From Gonocerus acuteangulatus (lineage: Eukaryota > Arthropoda > Insecta > Hemiptera > Coreidae): a stretch of 64,000 nt of DNA. The notes under the pieces are model-generated. The model worked only from the letters and a program-made list of their open reading frames with translations, was not told the origin of the DNA and made no database searches. Every line of letters starts with the position of its first letter. Positions within the stretch are counted from its first letter, which is position 1. Location of the stretch: assembly GCA_946811695.1 (NCBI GenBank), contig OX328130.1, positions 68,196,245 through 68,260,244 on the forward strand, read 5' to 3'. The position numbers and the translations under genes are program-made. This document shows, in pieces, positions 10,842-22,509 of the stretch.

Positions 10842-11297
10842 ATAGAATTTAACAGTAAAATGAGTATTTTAGTAAAACAAGGTATGAAAATGAGAAACGT
10901 ATTGGTTATAGTGTTTTTCATGGAGCGAACGTTGAGGAGGCGAGAAGAGTCATTTCCGCTTGGGGTACCGTCGGTTTCCTGTTGTGTCGCCTTAAATCTT
11001 CCTTCCCTTTGAGATGTCATCTTATATTTTCCACGAAATACCAATAACTTCTTCTATTCCTTTACTAGTGGCACTAGGGATATGAACGGAACCGCGCTAA
11101 GATGACGCAGTTCCTGGGAAACGGGCGTTTTTATATTTCCTTTAGAAGTGTTGTGTCGCCGCCGCTTGCAACCCTCATGACATTATTTAAATATTGTTGG
11201 TGTTTATGATAGTGCGGATTACGAAAATTACGCAAGATATGGAAGTGGTTTTGCGGCTTGTGCGGAAGTTACACTTGTAGAGGTTAAAAAACTCGCG

Positions 11298-11879
11298 TTA
11301 TGTAGTCATAGTATGGCTTGACTTTGTTATGTAGTCATAGTATGGCTTGACTTTGTTATGTAGTCATAGTATGGCTTGACTTTGTTATGTAGTCATAGTA
11401 TGGCTTGACTTTGTTATGTAGTCATAGTATGGCTTGACTTTGTTATGTAGTCATAGTATGGCTTGACTTTGTTATGTAGTCATAGTATGGCTTGACTTTG
11501 TTATGTAGTCATAGTATGGCTTGACTTTGTTATGTAGTCATAGTATGGCTTGACTTTGTTATGTAGTCATAGTATGGCTTGACTTTGTTATGTAGTCATA
11601 GTATGGCTTGACTTTGTTATGTAGTCATAGTATGGCTTGACTTTGTTATGTAGTCATAGTATGGCTTGACTTTGTTATGTAGTCATAGTATGGCTTGACT
11701 TTGTTATGTAGTCATAGTATGGCTTGACTTTGTTATGTAGTCATAGTATGGCTTGACTTTGTTATGTAGTCATAGTATGGCTTGACTTTGTTATGTAGTC
11801 ATAGTATGGCTTGACTTTGTTATGTAGTCATAGTATGGCTTGACTTTGTTATGTAGTCATAGTATGGCTTGACTTTGTT
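11298..11879. repeat. Perfect 29-bp x 20 minisatellite
   Basis: Twenty head-to-tail copies of a 29-bp unit beginning TTATGTAGTCATAGTATGGC. I see no variant base between copies. Flanking DNA (11040-11297, 11880-12290) shows nothing recognisable. Confidence 0.97.
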
Positions 11880-12290
11880 GGAAGGTTAAACCCGATTCTT
11901 AACATCTAAATATTTGCTGGTAAATATTTGTTTTTGATCCCCAGTAATTACAATAATTATATTTGTTTAAGAATTGGCCAAATGATGAAAGCTAACTCGT
12001 GGCGAATGCTATACTTGCTTATTGCTTGTTGTTACAAAGGCATCTTGCAAGAACATGCAAGATACCCAAGAATGGACTTACGCAACGCATTGAAATCGTC
12101 TTTAGCTGCAATCACAGAATACAATTAATGCGTTCAATAAGTATGCATTGTTAGTGCAATTTTTGTTAATAATCAAACATTTATTAATCTCAACCCCCCC
12201 AAGAATTAATGAACCAGTATGGCTAAAGTGGTCCACCACTCCTCTCATTTACTGAATTTCGAAATCCGGGCTCGTATTAAAGGTTTGGAC

Positions 12291-12564
12291 CATGGGCGTA
12301 TATAAGGGGGGGCTGAGGGGGCTGCAGCCCCCCCCCCCGAAATTTGGATTTGATCGGTGAAATGTGTCATAAACCCTTTAAAATAAATTAAATAAGACCA
12401 CTTAGTTCATAAAAAGTATTTTATTTTGGGTATAATAGCGTTTTAGTTGGTTAAAACTATTCTAAGTTCTAAATTGTTAGGATTCCATACCCGGAAAATG
12501 GTTTCAGCCCCTCCCCCGACATTTTCCCAGCCCACTCAGAAATTATTTTCTATATACGCCCATG
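12291..12564 (+). mobile_element. hAT-like MITE, family A
   Basis: Terminal inverted repeats CATGGGCGTATATA at both ends, an internal GGGGGCTGCAGCCCCCC near the left end and CGAAATTATTTTCTATATAC at the right. It is flanked by the 8-bp duplication GTTTGGAC (12283-12290 and 12565-12572). An 8-bp duplication and this type of end fit the hAT superfamily. Too short to encode a transposase. Confidence 0.9.
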
Positions 12565-12779
12565 GTTTGGACTGCTATTGTCGTCGCCCTAGGGGTCGAA
12601 AATGGGATCTCAGATCATCTCTAGGGCCATCCACCGTTAAATTGGTAAATGTAAGCACGAGACATCAAGCTGCAACGCATAGTACCGACAGACCACGATG
12701 GTATAATCTCCTGAGGGTGCTGTTTACGGTGAAGAATCAAAAACCAGATTAACCTATCGACTGGACTAGAAATAGGCGA

Positions 12780-13200
12780 TTAGAATCGATTTTTAAAAGA
12801 TCGATATTTTTAATACGATTTTTTTTAATCGATCTCCAATAGCTGATCTTATTAAAGAATCGATCTATCTAGAATCAGACTAGACTTAAGGTGGATTCAG
12901 GCTAGACCGTGTCGGGGCCGGGCCGAGCCACAGTTCACATATACTAGTTACGACATCAATAACATTGAGTTTTAAAAACAATATGATATTTAAAATAAAA
13001 TTTTCTAGTCAGCACTTCCGGATAGCGTCATGAGGTCAACCTTCTAAGCGGGGTTCCTCCCTATGGTGGGAGGGAGGAACCGCGCTAAAAAGAGATACGT
13101 TTTGCAGATTAATTAATTTAAACTAAACTAACTATATTGAAGGGCAAATGTAATACTTACAAAATTTCTTTGTCCACTTATAAAAGGCAAAGATTTTTGG
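12780..13200. other. Unassigned DNA with ATCGAT-rich palindromes
   Basis: 12787-12880 repeats AATCGAT in both orientations. 12890-13090 has a short G+C-richer stretch (GTGTCGGGGCCGGGCCGAGC). No gene recognised. Confidence 0.4.
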
Positions 13201-13204
13201 AGCG

Positions 13205-13366
13205 GGTTACCTATAGATTGCAACTATTTTCTAGCCTACAAAGAGCTGATGCCTTCTCTTTTTTTCGATAGAAAAGTCATTACCCCAAGTGAGAATCGAA
13301 CCCATAACCTTAGGCACAAAGTTTTTCACACCGTAGCACTCACGACCACCGGCCCTCCCAGTACTT
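13205..13366 (-). mobile_element. tRNA-derived SINE, family 2
   Basis: On the minus strand a tRNA-like head with box B GGGTTCGATTCTCACTTGGGG, then CTTTTCTATCGAAAAAAA-type hairpin sequence and a short tail. It shares head and hairpin with 24190-24632 and 49755-49885. Confidence 0.75.
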
Positions 13367-13437
13367 ATATTATAAAATTAATTTTTTTTTGAATATGACA
13401 TTTCAACCGCCAAGTTATAATTTATACAAATATATTT

Positions 13438-14120
13438 GAGGAGCTTGTTATCAAAGTTGGACAACTCCATTTTTTTCAGTTTTGAGATTTTAGTCGATTC
13501 TTAAGTGGATTTCTATGCTGCATTCGATTTTACAACTGTTTTTCATTAAATACGGACAGAAAATAGGTAAAATAGCGTTTATTAATACCGTTCAGAATCA
13601 AAATATGGACAATTCCAACATAGTTAGGTTTCAAAAAATGACAACTCCATCAGTAGCCAATGAGAAGCTTGCATTCATGCAATCTGCTCCCAACATGCAC
13701 TGCAAATCCATCATGGCTGAATGTTTATAGTTTGTTGTAATAAGTGCATTTGGCGATAATTCTTATTAATAACTAGCTGTTATCCGGCAAAATGTGGTTC
13801 CGAATGCCGGATTTTGGGACAAACAGAATCCGAATGCCGGATTTTGGTTTCAAAAACAGAAAACTCTATGACTTGGTTTCAAAAACAGACAACTCTATGA
13901 CTTGGTTTCAAACATGGACAACTCCACTATTTAAAGTGTAACTACGGCCTTAATACTTATATAATTTTGTAGTGCCTTTGAAATAATGTTTCTGAGGCCT
14001 TTAAGAATAACGTATAAAAAAATCACCATGATACTGACATCAATATAGTAGATATGGTTTTTTGCCTCTCCTGTAAAAAAAGCAAAAGTGGAGTTGTCCA
14101 ACTTTGATACTAAGCTCCAC
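13438..14120. mobile_element. Non-autonomous element with 33-bp terminal inverted repeats
   Basis: The left end GAGGAGCTTGTTATCAAAGT and GGACAACTCCAT is matched in reverse complement at the right end (GTGGAGCTTAGTATCAAAGT...). The phrase GACAACTCC recurs at least five times inside, alongside a TTTCAAAAACAGACAACTCT repeat of about 30 bp (13840-13920). No transposase frame. Superfamily unknown. Confidence 0.75.
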
Positions 14121-14293
14121 ATTTTATTGTACTAATAAATTTAATTTAAAAAAAATAATTTCCATATATTAAACCTTTTCGAAATAAAAGAAAACTAGTG
14201 ACATTGAATTTAAATTTTTGAAAGTCATTTTTATAAATTTTGAACCTCGTTAAATTAGTGACTTCTTAAAAGTCCTTAAGTCAGTTGCTTACA

Positions 14294-14335
14294 GGGGCGT
14301 ATATAAGAAATAATTGCGGGGGGGGGGGTTAAAAT
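14294..14335 (-). mobile_element. Fragment of hAT-like MITE family A
   Basis: CAGGGGCGTATATAAGAAAT followed by AATTGCGGGGGGGG matches one end of family A. The other end is missing. Confidence 0.6.
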
Positions 14336-14393
14336 AACGGATCATCCTCATAAAGTTGTTACTAAACCATTTAATATCATCTGATGAAACCGG

Positions 14394-14395
<2 letters not shown>

Positions 14396-14467
<72 letters not shown>
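14396..14467. repeat. (AT)n microsatellite
   Basis: About 72 bp of AT/TA dinucleotides, followed by (CATA)n. Confidence 0.95.
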
Positions 14468-14472
<5 letters not shown>

Positions 14473-14942
14473 CATACATACAATTTTATTGAGTTTTACC
14501 TGATTCTTGTAGGGATCCCTCATGTCGCATCACTACTGCTCCCGAAGAGAGCGGAGATATATATACAATCTTATCAAGAAATGAATTCAGCTCCTGCTCT
14601 CTCAATAGGGTGGGGATGGGAGGTCCCGAAAAATCATTGTTTATTTTATTTTGTGATCAAAATAACCAAGAAATAAAAAGCATATAAAAAAATGTATTTT
14701 TTTCAGAGAATTAAGTCAATCTACGCTCATTCATCAATAGTCCTGATGATGGCCGAAAGAGGAGAAAAAAAATCAACCACTCTGAGCTAATCGACTAAAA
14801 TGTAAACATCACGTTTTTAACCGCTTAATAGAAGAATTTCATTTTTATTACCTAAAGAATAAAAACGAGAATTTGTACGAAAAATGAACAATAATTATGG
14901 TACGAAAAGAAGTCAGGGAATGGTTAGGGTTTGGCTGAGAAC

Positions 14943-15170
14943 CGTGGGCGAAATAAGAAATAATTTCCGAAGGGGGGATTGCGAACATTTGCGGGGGTGT
15001 GGAATACTAACAATCTAGAACTTATTGTTAGCCACCATAAACGTACCCCCCCCCCCCAAAAAAAAAGAAGAAGATTTTTAAGGTATTTATGACACATTTT
15101 TACCGATTAAATAAAAATTCCGGGGGGGGGGGGGCTGCAGCCATCGCAGCCCCCCTTATATACGCCCATG
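14943..15170 (-). mobile_element. hAT-like MITE, family A
   Basis: The right end CTTATATACGCCCATG and left end GTGGGCGAAATAAGAAATAA are degenerate versions of the family A ends. Flanking CTGAGAAC (14935-14942) and CTAAGAAC (15171-15178) are an 8-bp target duplication with one mismatch. Confidence 0.85.
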
Positions 15171-15319
15171 CTAAGAACAACAAACAGATTTTCGTACACT
15201 TCTTAGTTTTTAGAACGTTTCGGCGCGCTATTTGGCAGCTTTGTTGAGTTAAAAACAAAGATGAATACAGAAATTTCAAAGGGAATAATTAAAATCAATA
15301 TCTTTGATAAAAGGTAATA

Positions 15320-15715
15320 AGTAAAAGGTAATAGGTAAAAATTCTCTCTGTTATATCACTGGGAGGTTTAAAAAGTTTTTAGTCTTAGCTTTGGCTAAGT
15401 ATTGATAAATATTAGACACTATTTCCTTTTTCTGACCTCTCAAAGCCTTCCCTAGTCTTAAACGAGACAGAATCAGTTTTTATAATGATTCACATATCGT
15501 GTTGCCCCTTGTGGCGAAACCGTCGGGAATATTCCCTCAAAAATTTGCGCATGCGGAATTGAACTTTTCCGTATATCTGAACAGGCTATAGCCAAACATA
15601 ATAAGAAACTGAAGTCAAGGTAATAATAGCTAAAGTAAAAATAAAGGTAATATATTTACGGATATCATTAAATATCCATAACATTTATAGCGCCCGAGTT
15701 AACTTGTTCATGGGA
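15320..15715 (-). repeat. Part of fold-back family B
   Basis: Its sequence, including TTAGTCTTAGCTTTGGCTAA, AACCGTCGGGAATATTCCCT and GGATATCATTAAATATCC, matches the copies at 23038-23810 and 28180-28660. Here only one arm plus the flanking module is present. Confidence 0.75.
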
Positions 15716-15758
15716 AAATCGAAACAACATCAATAACCGAGACATCTCCAGTCCTTAA

Positions 15759-16670
15759 CACTCCAATGGTCGCGTGAGATCTCTCAGATACAGAGCATCT
15801 TACGCAGACTGTCTAAGGGACGCAAGTGCGCGGGTCTAGCTATACCCTTTACAATTCCTAGAGCAGGTAGTGGCTGATGGGTCAGTTCTGACCTGACGCT
15901 CCTCCAAGCAGTAACTAGCCACTAAAACTATTTTGTATCTCATAGATACCACGCGACCATATTTGTACTTTTAGAAAAGAGGGCACATTGGGGTCATAAA
16001 TACCACAAAATAAAAACAACAACAAAATAAACGTATTTATGATATCAAGTATGAATATGGATGCAGCGATTGATGAAAAAACAGGGGTAAAAAAGAATAC
16101 ACCGGGAGAACCAAAACTATAAAGCGATGCCAAATGTTTTGGGCAAACAAGACTACAAGGCTTACCCAGTATAAATGCAAGGGGTGCGGCCAATATTTAT
16201 GTCTCTATCATTGCACATTATATTGTCCAGATGTATGTAAAGTGGATGATGATACAGAAGACGTTTTTTTTTAAAGTTATATATTACTACAAAATATTAT
16301 TAATATTTGCCCTAATATTTCCTACCTACTTGTTATTTGTATATTTCAACTATATGAGTTTGCAAGGTGCAACAAACAAATACATTTATTATATAATAAA
16401 AGTACATGTTGAACTTTGAAGGGTTATTCCTCACCTTGGATTGTAATATTAAACTATACCCTTCCCTTTTTCACCAACATATTTAAATAAATAACTTTTT
16501 CTTGGTAAATTTACTAATTTTTTTATATATTAATCTCCTTTTAAGAGTTTTTGTTCATTCTTAATACAATAGATAAAGTTATTTACGGTAAATGAGACTG
16601 AAACTCAGGCGTATCCCTCAGATACGAGGCGACCACCAAAGGTAGTTTCAATGGCGCGACCATTGGAGTG
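15759..16670 (+). mobile_element. 912-bp piggyBac derivative with TTAA target sites
   Basis: The ends are exact inverted repeats CACTCCAATGGTCGCG / CGCGACCATTGGAGTG, each bordered by TTAA (15755-15758 and 16671-16674), the hallmark target site of piggyBac. Inside, at 16089-16274, lies a C-terminal piece of a piggyBac-type transposase. The catalytic DDD region is absent, so the element is an internally deleted, non-autonomous copy. Confidence 0.88.
16089..16274 (+). pseudogene. piggyBac transposase C-terminal cysteine-rich domain (remnant)
   Basis: The frame reads KKEYTGRTKTIKRCQMFWAN, then KTTRLTQYKCKGCGQYLCLY and HCTLYCPDVC, ending at TAA 16272-16274. The pattern K-R-C-x(n)-T-x-Y-x-C-x2-C-x3-L-C-x3-C is the zinc-binding cysteine-rich tail found at the end of piggyBac transposases, where it helps recognise the transposon end. 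One expected Cys (C-x2-C at the start) is replaced by Phe-Trp. No start codon in frame fits a protein, and the catalytic core is missing. It sits inside the TTAA-flanked element, which supports the call. Confidence 0.8.
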
Positions 16671-16779
16671 TTAAGAGGTTTATGAGAATATGGATGATAC
16701 ATTGTCATAAAAACTATTTGAAACAGATATTTAAATTCCTTTAAGATAATCTTTCTCTAATTGGTTCATCTGAATTTTA

Positions 16780-17045
16780 TGTTTTACATCTCTCAAAAAG
16801 AGACAAGACTCTTGTGTTTGTTTAAAAACCACGAATAATCAGTCATATATGTTCTTTTGCGCTCTATTCTGGAGGTTTGAAATGTTCTTATCATGGCAAT
16901 AAAGTACAAGAACATTATTAGCATGATGTCTGCGTGTGGTTCTAAGATCTAAGATTGCCGCATTGCTATTGTAAAGAGGTGTGGTCTAATGACGCTCCCT
17001 TGAGGAACGCCATTAGCTCGAGTAAATATATCTGTGATAAATGTT
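16780..17045 (-). pseudogene. Non-LTR reverse transcriptase fragment
   Basis: The minus strand from about 17040 reads IFTRANGVPQGSVIRPHLF, containing the conserved G-x-P-Q-G-S motif of reverse transcriptases. After a frameshift it reads HANNVLVLYCHDKNISNLQN, a decayed form of the (Y/F)ADD catalytic box (here H-A-N-N) and its following segment. It is a short inactivated piece; the flanks to 17240 show nothing further. Confidence 0.75.
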
Positions 17046-17249
17046 TTATTAAATATTTGGTCTACAGGGAGCCAATTGGCTCAAGGGAGCACCTCATCCG
17101 TCGCATCAGATGAGCCTGGGAACAGATTACAGCAGAGCAATGCACAAATGCCAACCAGTCTGTCAATGTGCAATGTGTTGCCTGTATTGCTGCAAGGGGC
17201 CAACCCTTTGAACAGAATTTAAATTGATTATAAGGAATTATAAGAAGAA

Positions 17250-17824
17250 GAAACTGTTATTTTATTTTTATATGCAGACCAGTGAGAATTTCAAATGTTT
17301 GGAGAATGGAAAATTTATTTTTATTAAGAATTGAAAGTTTTTTTGTTTGCGTTATCACTCCTCCAAAGAAAAGTGAATGAATGAATATATCCTTTATTTA
17401 CAGAATAGTCATAATAAATGATTTAAATAAATGCAATTAGTTAATAAATACCTAATTTTGCTTTTTAATAAATAAATAAAAATTTAATACTTCTGTTTTA
17501 GGTTTATTTACATATCTGAAGTGACTATTTCCCAAAGAAAAGTATCTGTTTTAAATAATGTTATACTAGCAGCTTTACATGTCGTCATTAATTTTTTTGA
17601 CCAATAAGATTTTTTGTTGTTTTTTTGGGGGGGAGGAGGGAGTGGGTAGAGGGGGTGGAAGATAAAACATATAATTTTAATGATTCTTATATAGGAATTA
17701 TAAAAGAATGCGTATGCACAATTATGTTTTAGTTTTTTGCGTTTTTCTCAGGAACTTTTTTTCTTTCTTTTTTTCATCCTACATCGATTCCCGAAGTTTT
17801 GCTGTTTATTTTGGGGACACACTG

Positions 17825-17825
<1 letters not shown>
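17250..17825. other. Unassigned A+T-rich DNA
   Basis: No gene recognised. The stretch has a G-rich run near 17625-17660. Confidence 0.5.

Positions 17826-17828
<3 letters not shown>

Positions 17829-17889
<61 letters not shown>
17829..17889. repeat. (AT)n microsatellite
   Basis: About 60 bp of TA dinucleotides. Confidence 0.95.
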
Positions 17890-17895
<6 letters not shown>

Positions 17896-19430
17896 GTTTA
17901 TATTTATATACAATGCTGGAATCATTAATTTTACAAATGGAATGGCTATTGTCCATTGTTCTCATATTTTTTAATTATATATTTAAATTTATGTATTTTT
18001 TTTTGGGCTTTATTACATATTACTTTTTATAAATCTGTATGCAAAATTCTTTTAAAAATATACATTATATACGTATAATTTTTGTACATATTATTCTATA
18101 TGCATTTAAATAATATTTTGTTTCATTGATTTTTATAATTTTTATGTATTATGTCTAAAAACGTTTTTGTATTATTATTGGTATAGTGTGTATAATATTG
18201 ATGGGATTGTTTATACTAATAATGGTATTATTATTTATTAATTTATATGTTACAAAGTTTTCATTAAACACTCCATTGTTATATGGCATGTGCCCTGAAA
18301 ACAATGTAAATAAACAACTAAAAGTTAGGTTAGTTTATAGGTTAGTTTAATCAAATTCTTCAGACATACGGTTTGAACTAATTTCCTTGAATTATTAATG
18401 CGTTTACTGCGTGACGCAGGGAAGTTTTTTATGTACACTTATGTATCTTACTGTCGAATATAATTTCGCATATAACAGAATATATTATATTATATATTGA
18501 AATATAATTTATAGCAGAGGACTTGCACGGCCTTGAACTAGTAATTAATTCAAGTGCAAACAAAGGATGGAGGAGGTTTTTGAATCCATTCCAAGGAATG
18601 GGCAAAGATGTCAAGGAGATATGTTCTCTAATTAACACTTCAGCATTGCTCCTAGCTACTACTATCCAGCTTATATCTCGTTGGAATTCCGCTCGCTAAG
18701 CATCGATAGGTGTCAAGGTATCGATATGATTCAGAGGGAAAAATCAGCTGATGATCCCGCGCAATTATTGTTATCATTAGATTATGATAATACATGAAAT
18801 CATAAATTGATGTATCTCATATATATATTAATTATAATATTAAACTGATATAAATACATGAATAAATACATTAAATAAATAATAAGAAATAAAATAAAAT
18901 AAAATAAAGCAACCGTTTATTTTAGCGTTCACAACATAATTTGGTCTACTGTCTTTCATTTTTGTGTCAGTTTTCTAGCCTACATTTTTCATTTATTACA
19001 TAGTCGGAGAGCTGGCAACGCACTTTTCATGAAGTGTTTTATGCACCCTAAAATTTTGCTATAATGTACCTCTTAGGTAGATAAGAAGGTAAATATGTGT
19101 TTACCCGATAATAGTTTACCTTGGATTCAACGAGATCCTTCTGGGAAATAAGGACTTCATGCTCGAAGGTTAAGAGACATATGTCAATCAATGTTTCAAT
19201 ATTTGAATGTACTCGGCAAAGCAATAATACACGTGATTCAATGTTCAAATATTTGATAAAGAAATTGTAACATCGTGTATATTATATAAATATTCATTTG
19301 CATCCATTATCAAGTTTAACTTCTTTATTAGCAGATCATCGTGTGATGTCCGTGGCGATTAGCTCTTCAAGGCAGCAGAATCAAAATTCGTTAAAGCATT
19401 AGTCAGGCTGTAATACTTTCGGTACTGAAC
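17890..19430. other. Unassigned A+T-rich DNA
   Basis: Contains short AT-rich runs and an (AAATA)n-like patch at 18860-18910. No protein family, RNA gene or repeat recognised. Confidence 0.5.
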
Positions 19431-19436
19431 AAAACT

Positions 19437-20910
19437 GTGACTATGTACTGGCTACCTGGCCACGAAGACATTGACCCTAGTACTAAAGTAGACATACAAG
19501 CAAAACTTGCATCACGAAAAGACCAACTAGACATTCACGACTACACGTACCAGGACTTCTTGACAGAGGCCAAGACAATAATTACAAAAAGGTGGCAGGA
19601 GACATGGTACAGGATAACAAAGAATAAGTTGAGAGAAATTAAAAAAAAAAAAATTCATGAATAACCCTCAAGTAGCAGAAGTAACGAGAAGAAGTCGTCC
19701 TGTGCCGGCTGAGGATAGGCCATTCACTACTGACTCACTCATACCTAATGACTAGACAAGACAGACCAACATGTAAGTATTGTAATACAACTCTCACCAT
19801 TAAACACATCCTCACTCTTACCTAATGACTAGACAAGACAGACCAACATGTAAGTATTGTAATACAACTCTCACCATTAAACACATCCTCACTCTTACCT
19901 AATGACTAGACAGAACAGACCAACATGTAAGTATTGTAATACAACTCTCACCATTAAACACATCCTCACTCTTAACTAATGACTAGACAGGACAGACCAA
20001 CTTGTAAGTATTGTAATACAACTCTCACCATTAAACACATCCTCACTCTTACCTAATGACTAGACAGGACAGACCAACATGTAAGTATTGTAATACAACT
20101 CTCACCATTAAACACATCCTCACTCTTACCTAATGGCTAGACAGGACAGACCAACATGTAAGTATTGTAATACAACTCTCACCATTAAATACATCCTCAC
20201 TCTTACCTAATGACTAGACAGAACAGACCAACATGTAAGTATTGTAATACAACTCTCACCATTAAACACATCCTCACTCTTAACTAATGACTAGACAGGA
20301 CAGACCAACTTGTAAGTATTGTAATACAACTCTCACCATTAAACACATCCTCACTCTTACCTAATGACTAGACAGGACAGACCAACATGTAAGTATTGTA
20401 ATACAACTCTCACCATTAAACACATCCTCACTCTTACCTAATGGCTAGACAGGACAGACCAACATGTAAGTATTGTAATACAACTCTCACCATTAAACAC
20501 ATCCTGACTGACTGTGGACTCAGACAAAATCATATCCTTCCACACAACATGCACCAACTACTTACAGATGACAGTCACTACATAGGACACTTATTGGAAT
20601 ATCTTAAAAGAGAAAACATTTATGACATAATCTAAACCCTATTTAAGTAATTACTCTATTCAATTTTTTTATTTTTTTTTATTTCTTTATTTTGATTCTC
20701 TATATATTTATTTTTTAGTTACTATTATTATTATCCCCCCACGCATAAAATAAATATAAATACAACTGTGTGAGAAAATGCAGGAAATGTGAAGTTAAAT
20801 TTTACATATGGCTAGAAACATGTCCACTGTGTATATTTACAATAACGTGTAGTATTTATTTTATTGAAGCTGTTAAGTCGCCATAGCTGCGAGCTAACTA
20901 AAATAAAATA
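19437..20910 (+). pseudogene. 3' part of an RNase H-bearing non-LTR retrotransposon
   Basis: The plus strand opens with YWLPGHEDIDPSTKVDIQAK (end of RNase H) and ITKRWQETWYRITKNKLREI. After a frameshift in an A run it continues EVVLCRLRIGHSLLTHSYLM, then TRQDRPTCKYCNTTLTIKHI. At that point a 77-bp array interrupts it, and the last unit resumes with KHILTDCGLRQNHILPHNMH to a stop near 20635. The C-x2-C...H-x4-C tail and order RNase H then tail are those of I/R1/Outcast-like elements. About 270 bp of A+T-rich 3' UTR follow, ending near an AAATAAAATAAAA tail. Related fragments of the same tail lie at 21010-21195, 30331-30520, 33480-34190, 36557-36860 and 47460-47545. Confidence 0.85.
19743..20512 (+). 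repeat. 77-bp x 10 array inside retrotransposon coding sequence
   Basis: Units start ACCTAATGACTAGACA at 19743, 19820, 19897, 19974, 20051, 20128, 20205, 20282, 20359 and 20436. Each unit contains the codons for the TRQDRPTCKYCN...KHIL zinc-knuckle tail. 77 is not a multiple of three, so the array destroys the frame. Variant bases show that units 3-6 and 7-10 are the same ordered set of four. Confidence 0.95.
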
Positions 20911-21009
20911 AAAAAAGAATACCAAAATAAAATACGACTAAAAAAAATTGTGAAACAACAATAATCAATAAATAGAACAAAACTAGAATAAAATCAAACA
21001 TCGTCATAA

Positions 21010-21195
21010 AATAATACATATAGTTACACATTCGAATAAGATTAGAGTTCTTTTTAAATGTGTAAGGGTCTCAACAAATAAAAAAAAAAAAATGTGTAAG
21101 AGTGTTTGAATATATGGGCTACCTTCTGTTAGTAAGTCGTGGGGAATAGCTAAGTTGCTGTGTGGGCCATAGTCAGTCAGTATATGTTTTTATCG
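21010..21195 (-). pseudogene. Non-LTR retrotransposon C-terminal fragment
   Basis: The minus strand reads NLAIPHDLLTEGSPYIQTLL, parallel to the HILPHNMHQLLTDD...YIGHLLEYLK end of the element at 19437-20910. It is the intact version of the site into which a MITE is inserted in the copies near 30.5 and 34.0 kb. Confidence 0.65.
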
Positions 21196-21589
21196 TTTTG
21201 AAGGGTGTCAGTACATGTTTAACATATAAACTTTCGTTTCAATGTCAAAAAGTGGGTTTTTCTCGAACTAGTGTGTGAACTATCCGAAACCTTGATAAAA
21301 TTAAATCGCCTGGCTAAAAATAATAAATGATTATTTTTAAAATTATACGTTTTTATTACAGCGTTTTGATTTATTTTTTCATTCTTATACTGATCCTAGG
21401 CTATTAATTTTTAAATTTTCAGTTTATTATCTTGATTTTCTTATTTTAAAGCAGATCTGCATTAGACATTAGGGGGAACTCTTAATTAAAATAAATAAAA
21501 GTAAGGATTATTTTATATTATTGCATGAGCTGGGTAATGTTTTTCAAAAGTAATAAACATTCAATATTTATTATAATACTATCTGTTAC

Positions 21590-22012
21590 CCAGTGTGCCA
21601 TGCTACACCTACTTTCTGTCTATGACTCTCCCCGTGTCAAAATCTACTTGATACCTAGTTGTCTATACCCAGTTACGAAAATCGGTCAAACGATGTGAAT
21701 TTGTTTTAGTTCATAATGATACCGGCAGAGGCCAGCACAACAGCACTTCATCTTACAGCCGACAGAGGCCAGTAGTAGTCGATTCAAAATGGCCGTCACA
21801 ATCTGAATGGTTCAGTATAGCCAATTTTTCTTGAACAAAACTTTTGACCTTTTGACCAAATTTTGAAATTTGACTATTTTGACCTAGCCTAGGAGATTTC
21901 TCGTATCAAGACCTACCTGTGTGCCAAGTTTGGTCAAAATCGGTCAAACGGTGTAGATTTGTATAAGGAACAAAAAAAAAACAGACAGACACGTGATTTT
22001 TATATATATAGA
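21590..22012 (+). repeat. Dispersed TE-like repeat, copy 1
   Basis: Contains GTGCCATGCTACACCTA, TATGACTCTCCCCGT and several versions of CAAGTTTGGTCAAAATCGGT, ending ATATATATAGATTG. The same phrases recur at 26455-27190. Non-coding; class not determined. Confidence 0.6.
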
Positions 22013-22459
22013 TTGTATATCTTGCAAAGAAATGTAAGCTCAAGCTGGGAGGTGTTTTGTAAATGTCAGCCTCATGTTTTGCATAAAGGGCATGTCCTGG
22101 CAAAGGAAGAGCTTGATGACGAATTTCCAAAACAAATATGGATCCTCCCACGCACCTGTTGGTGATTCTTTATAAATATCTTGTTAGAATTTTTTGAAAA
22201 TAGTTTCGCCAGAAATATCTCGCGTTACCTTTTTCCTCAACATTTATTTATTCTATCTTCCTTAATTACTTAACAATCGGAATAAACATTATTACTTAAA
22301 ATGAATAATTTTATAATATCCAGTTATAATATCCAGTTATAATATCCTGTTTGTCAGCAGGGTGGCTTCCATTTCCAGTGGTAGGCTTCTTAAAAACCAT
22401 AATATGGCACCGGAACCCCGGAACATCCGCCTTCTTCAGATGTTTATTCGTTATAAATA

Positions 22460-22461
<2 letters not shown>

Positions 22462-22502
<41 letters not shown>
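22462..22502. repeat. (AT)n microsatellite
   Basis: About 40 bp of TA dinucleotides. Confidence 0.95.
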
Positions 22503-22507
<5 letters not shown>

Positions 22508-22509
22508 CG

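Noticed and set aside
11298..11879. CRISPR-like array
   Set aside because: Repeats are contiguous with no spacers.
17708..17974. Open frames of Tyr-Ile repeats over AT tracts (here and at 1907, 14396, 22462, 40429, 53178, 53923, 58248)
   Set aside because: Pure translation of (AT)n; no codon bias, domain or signal.
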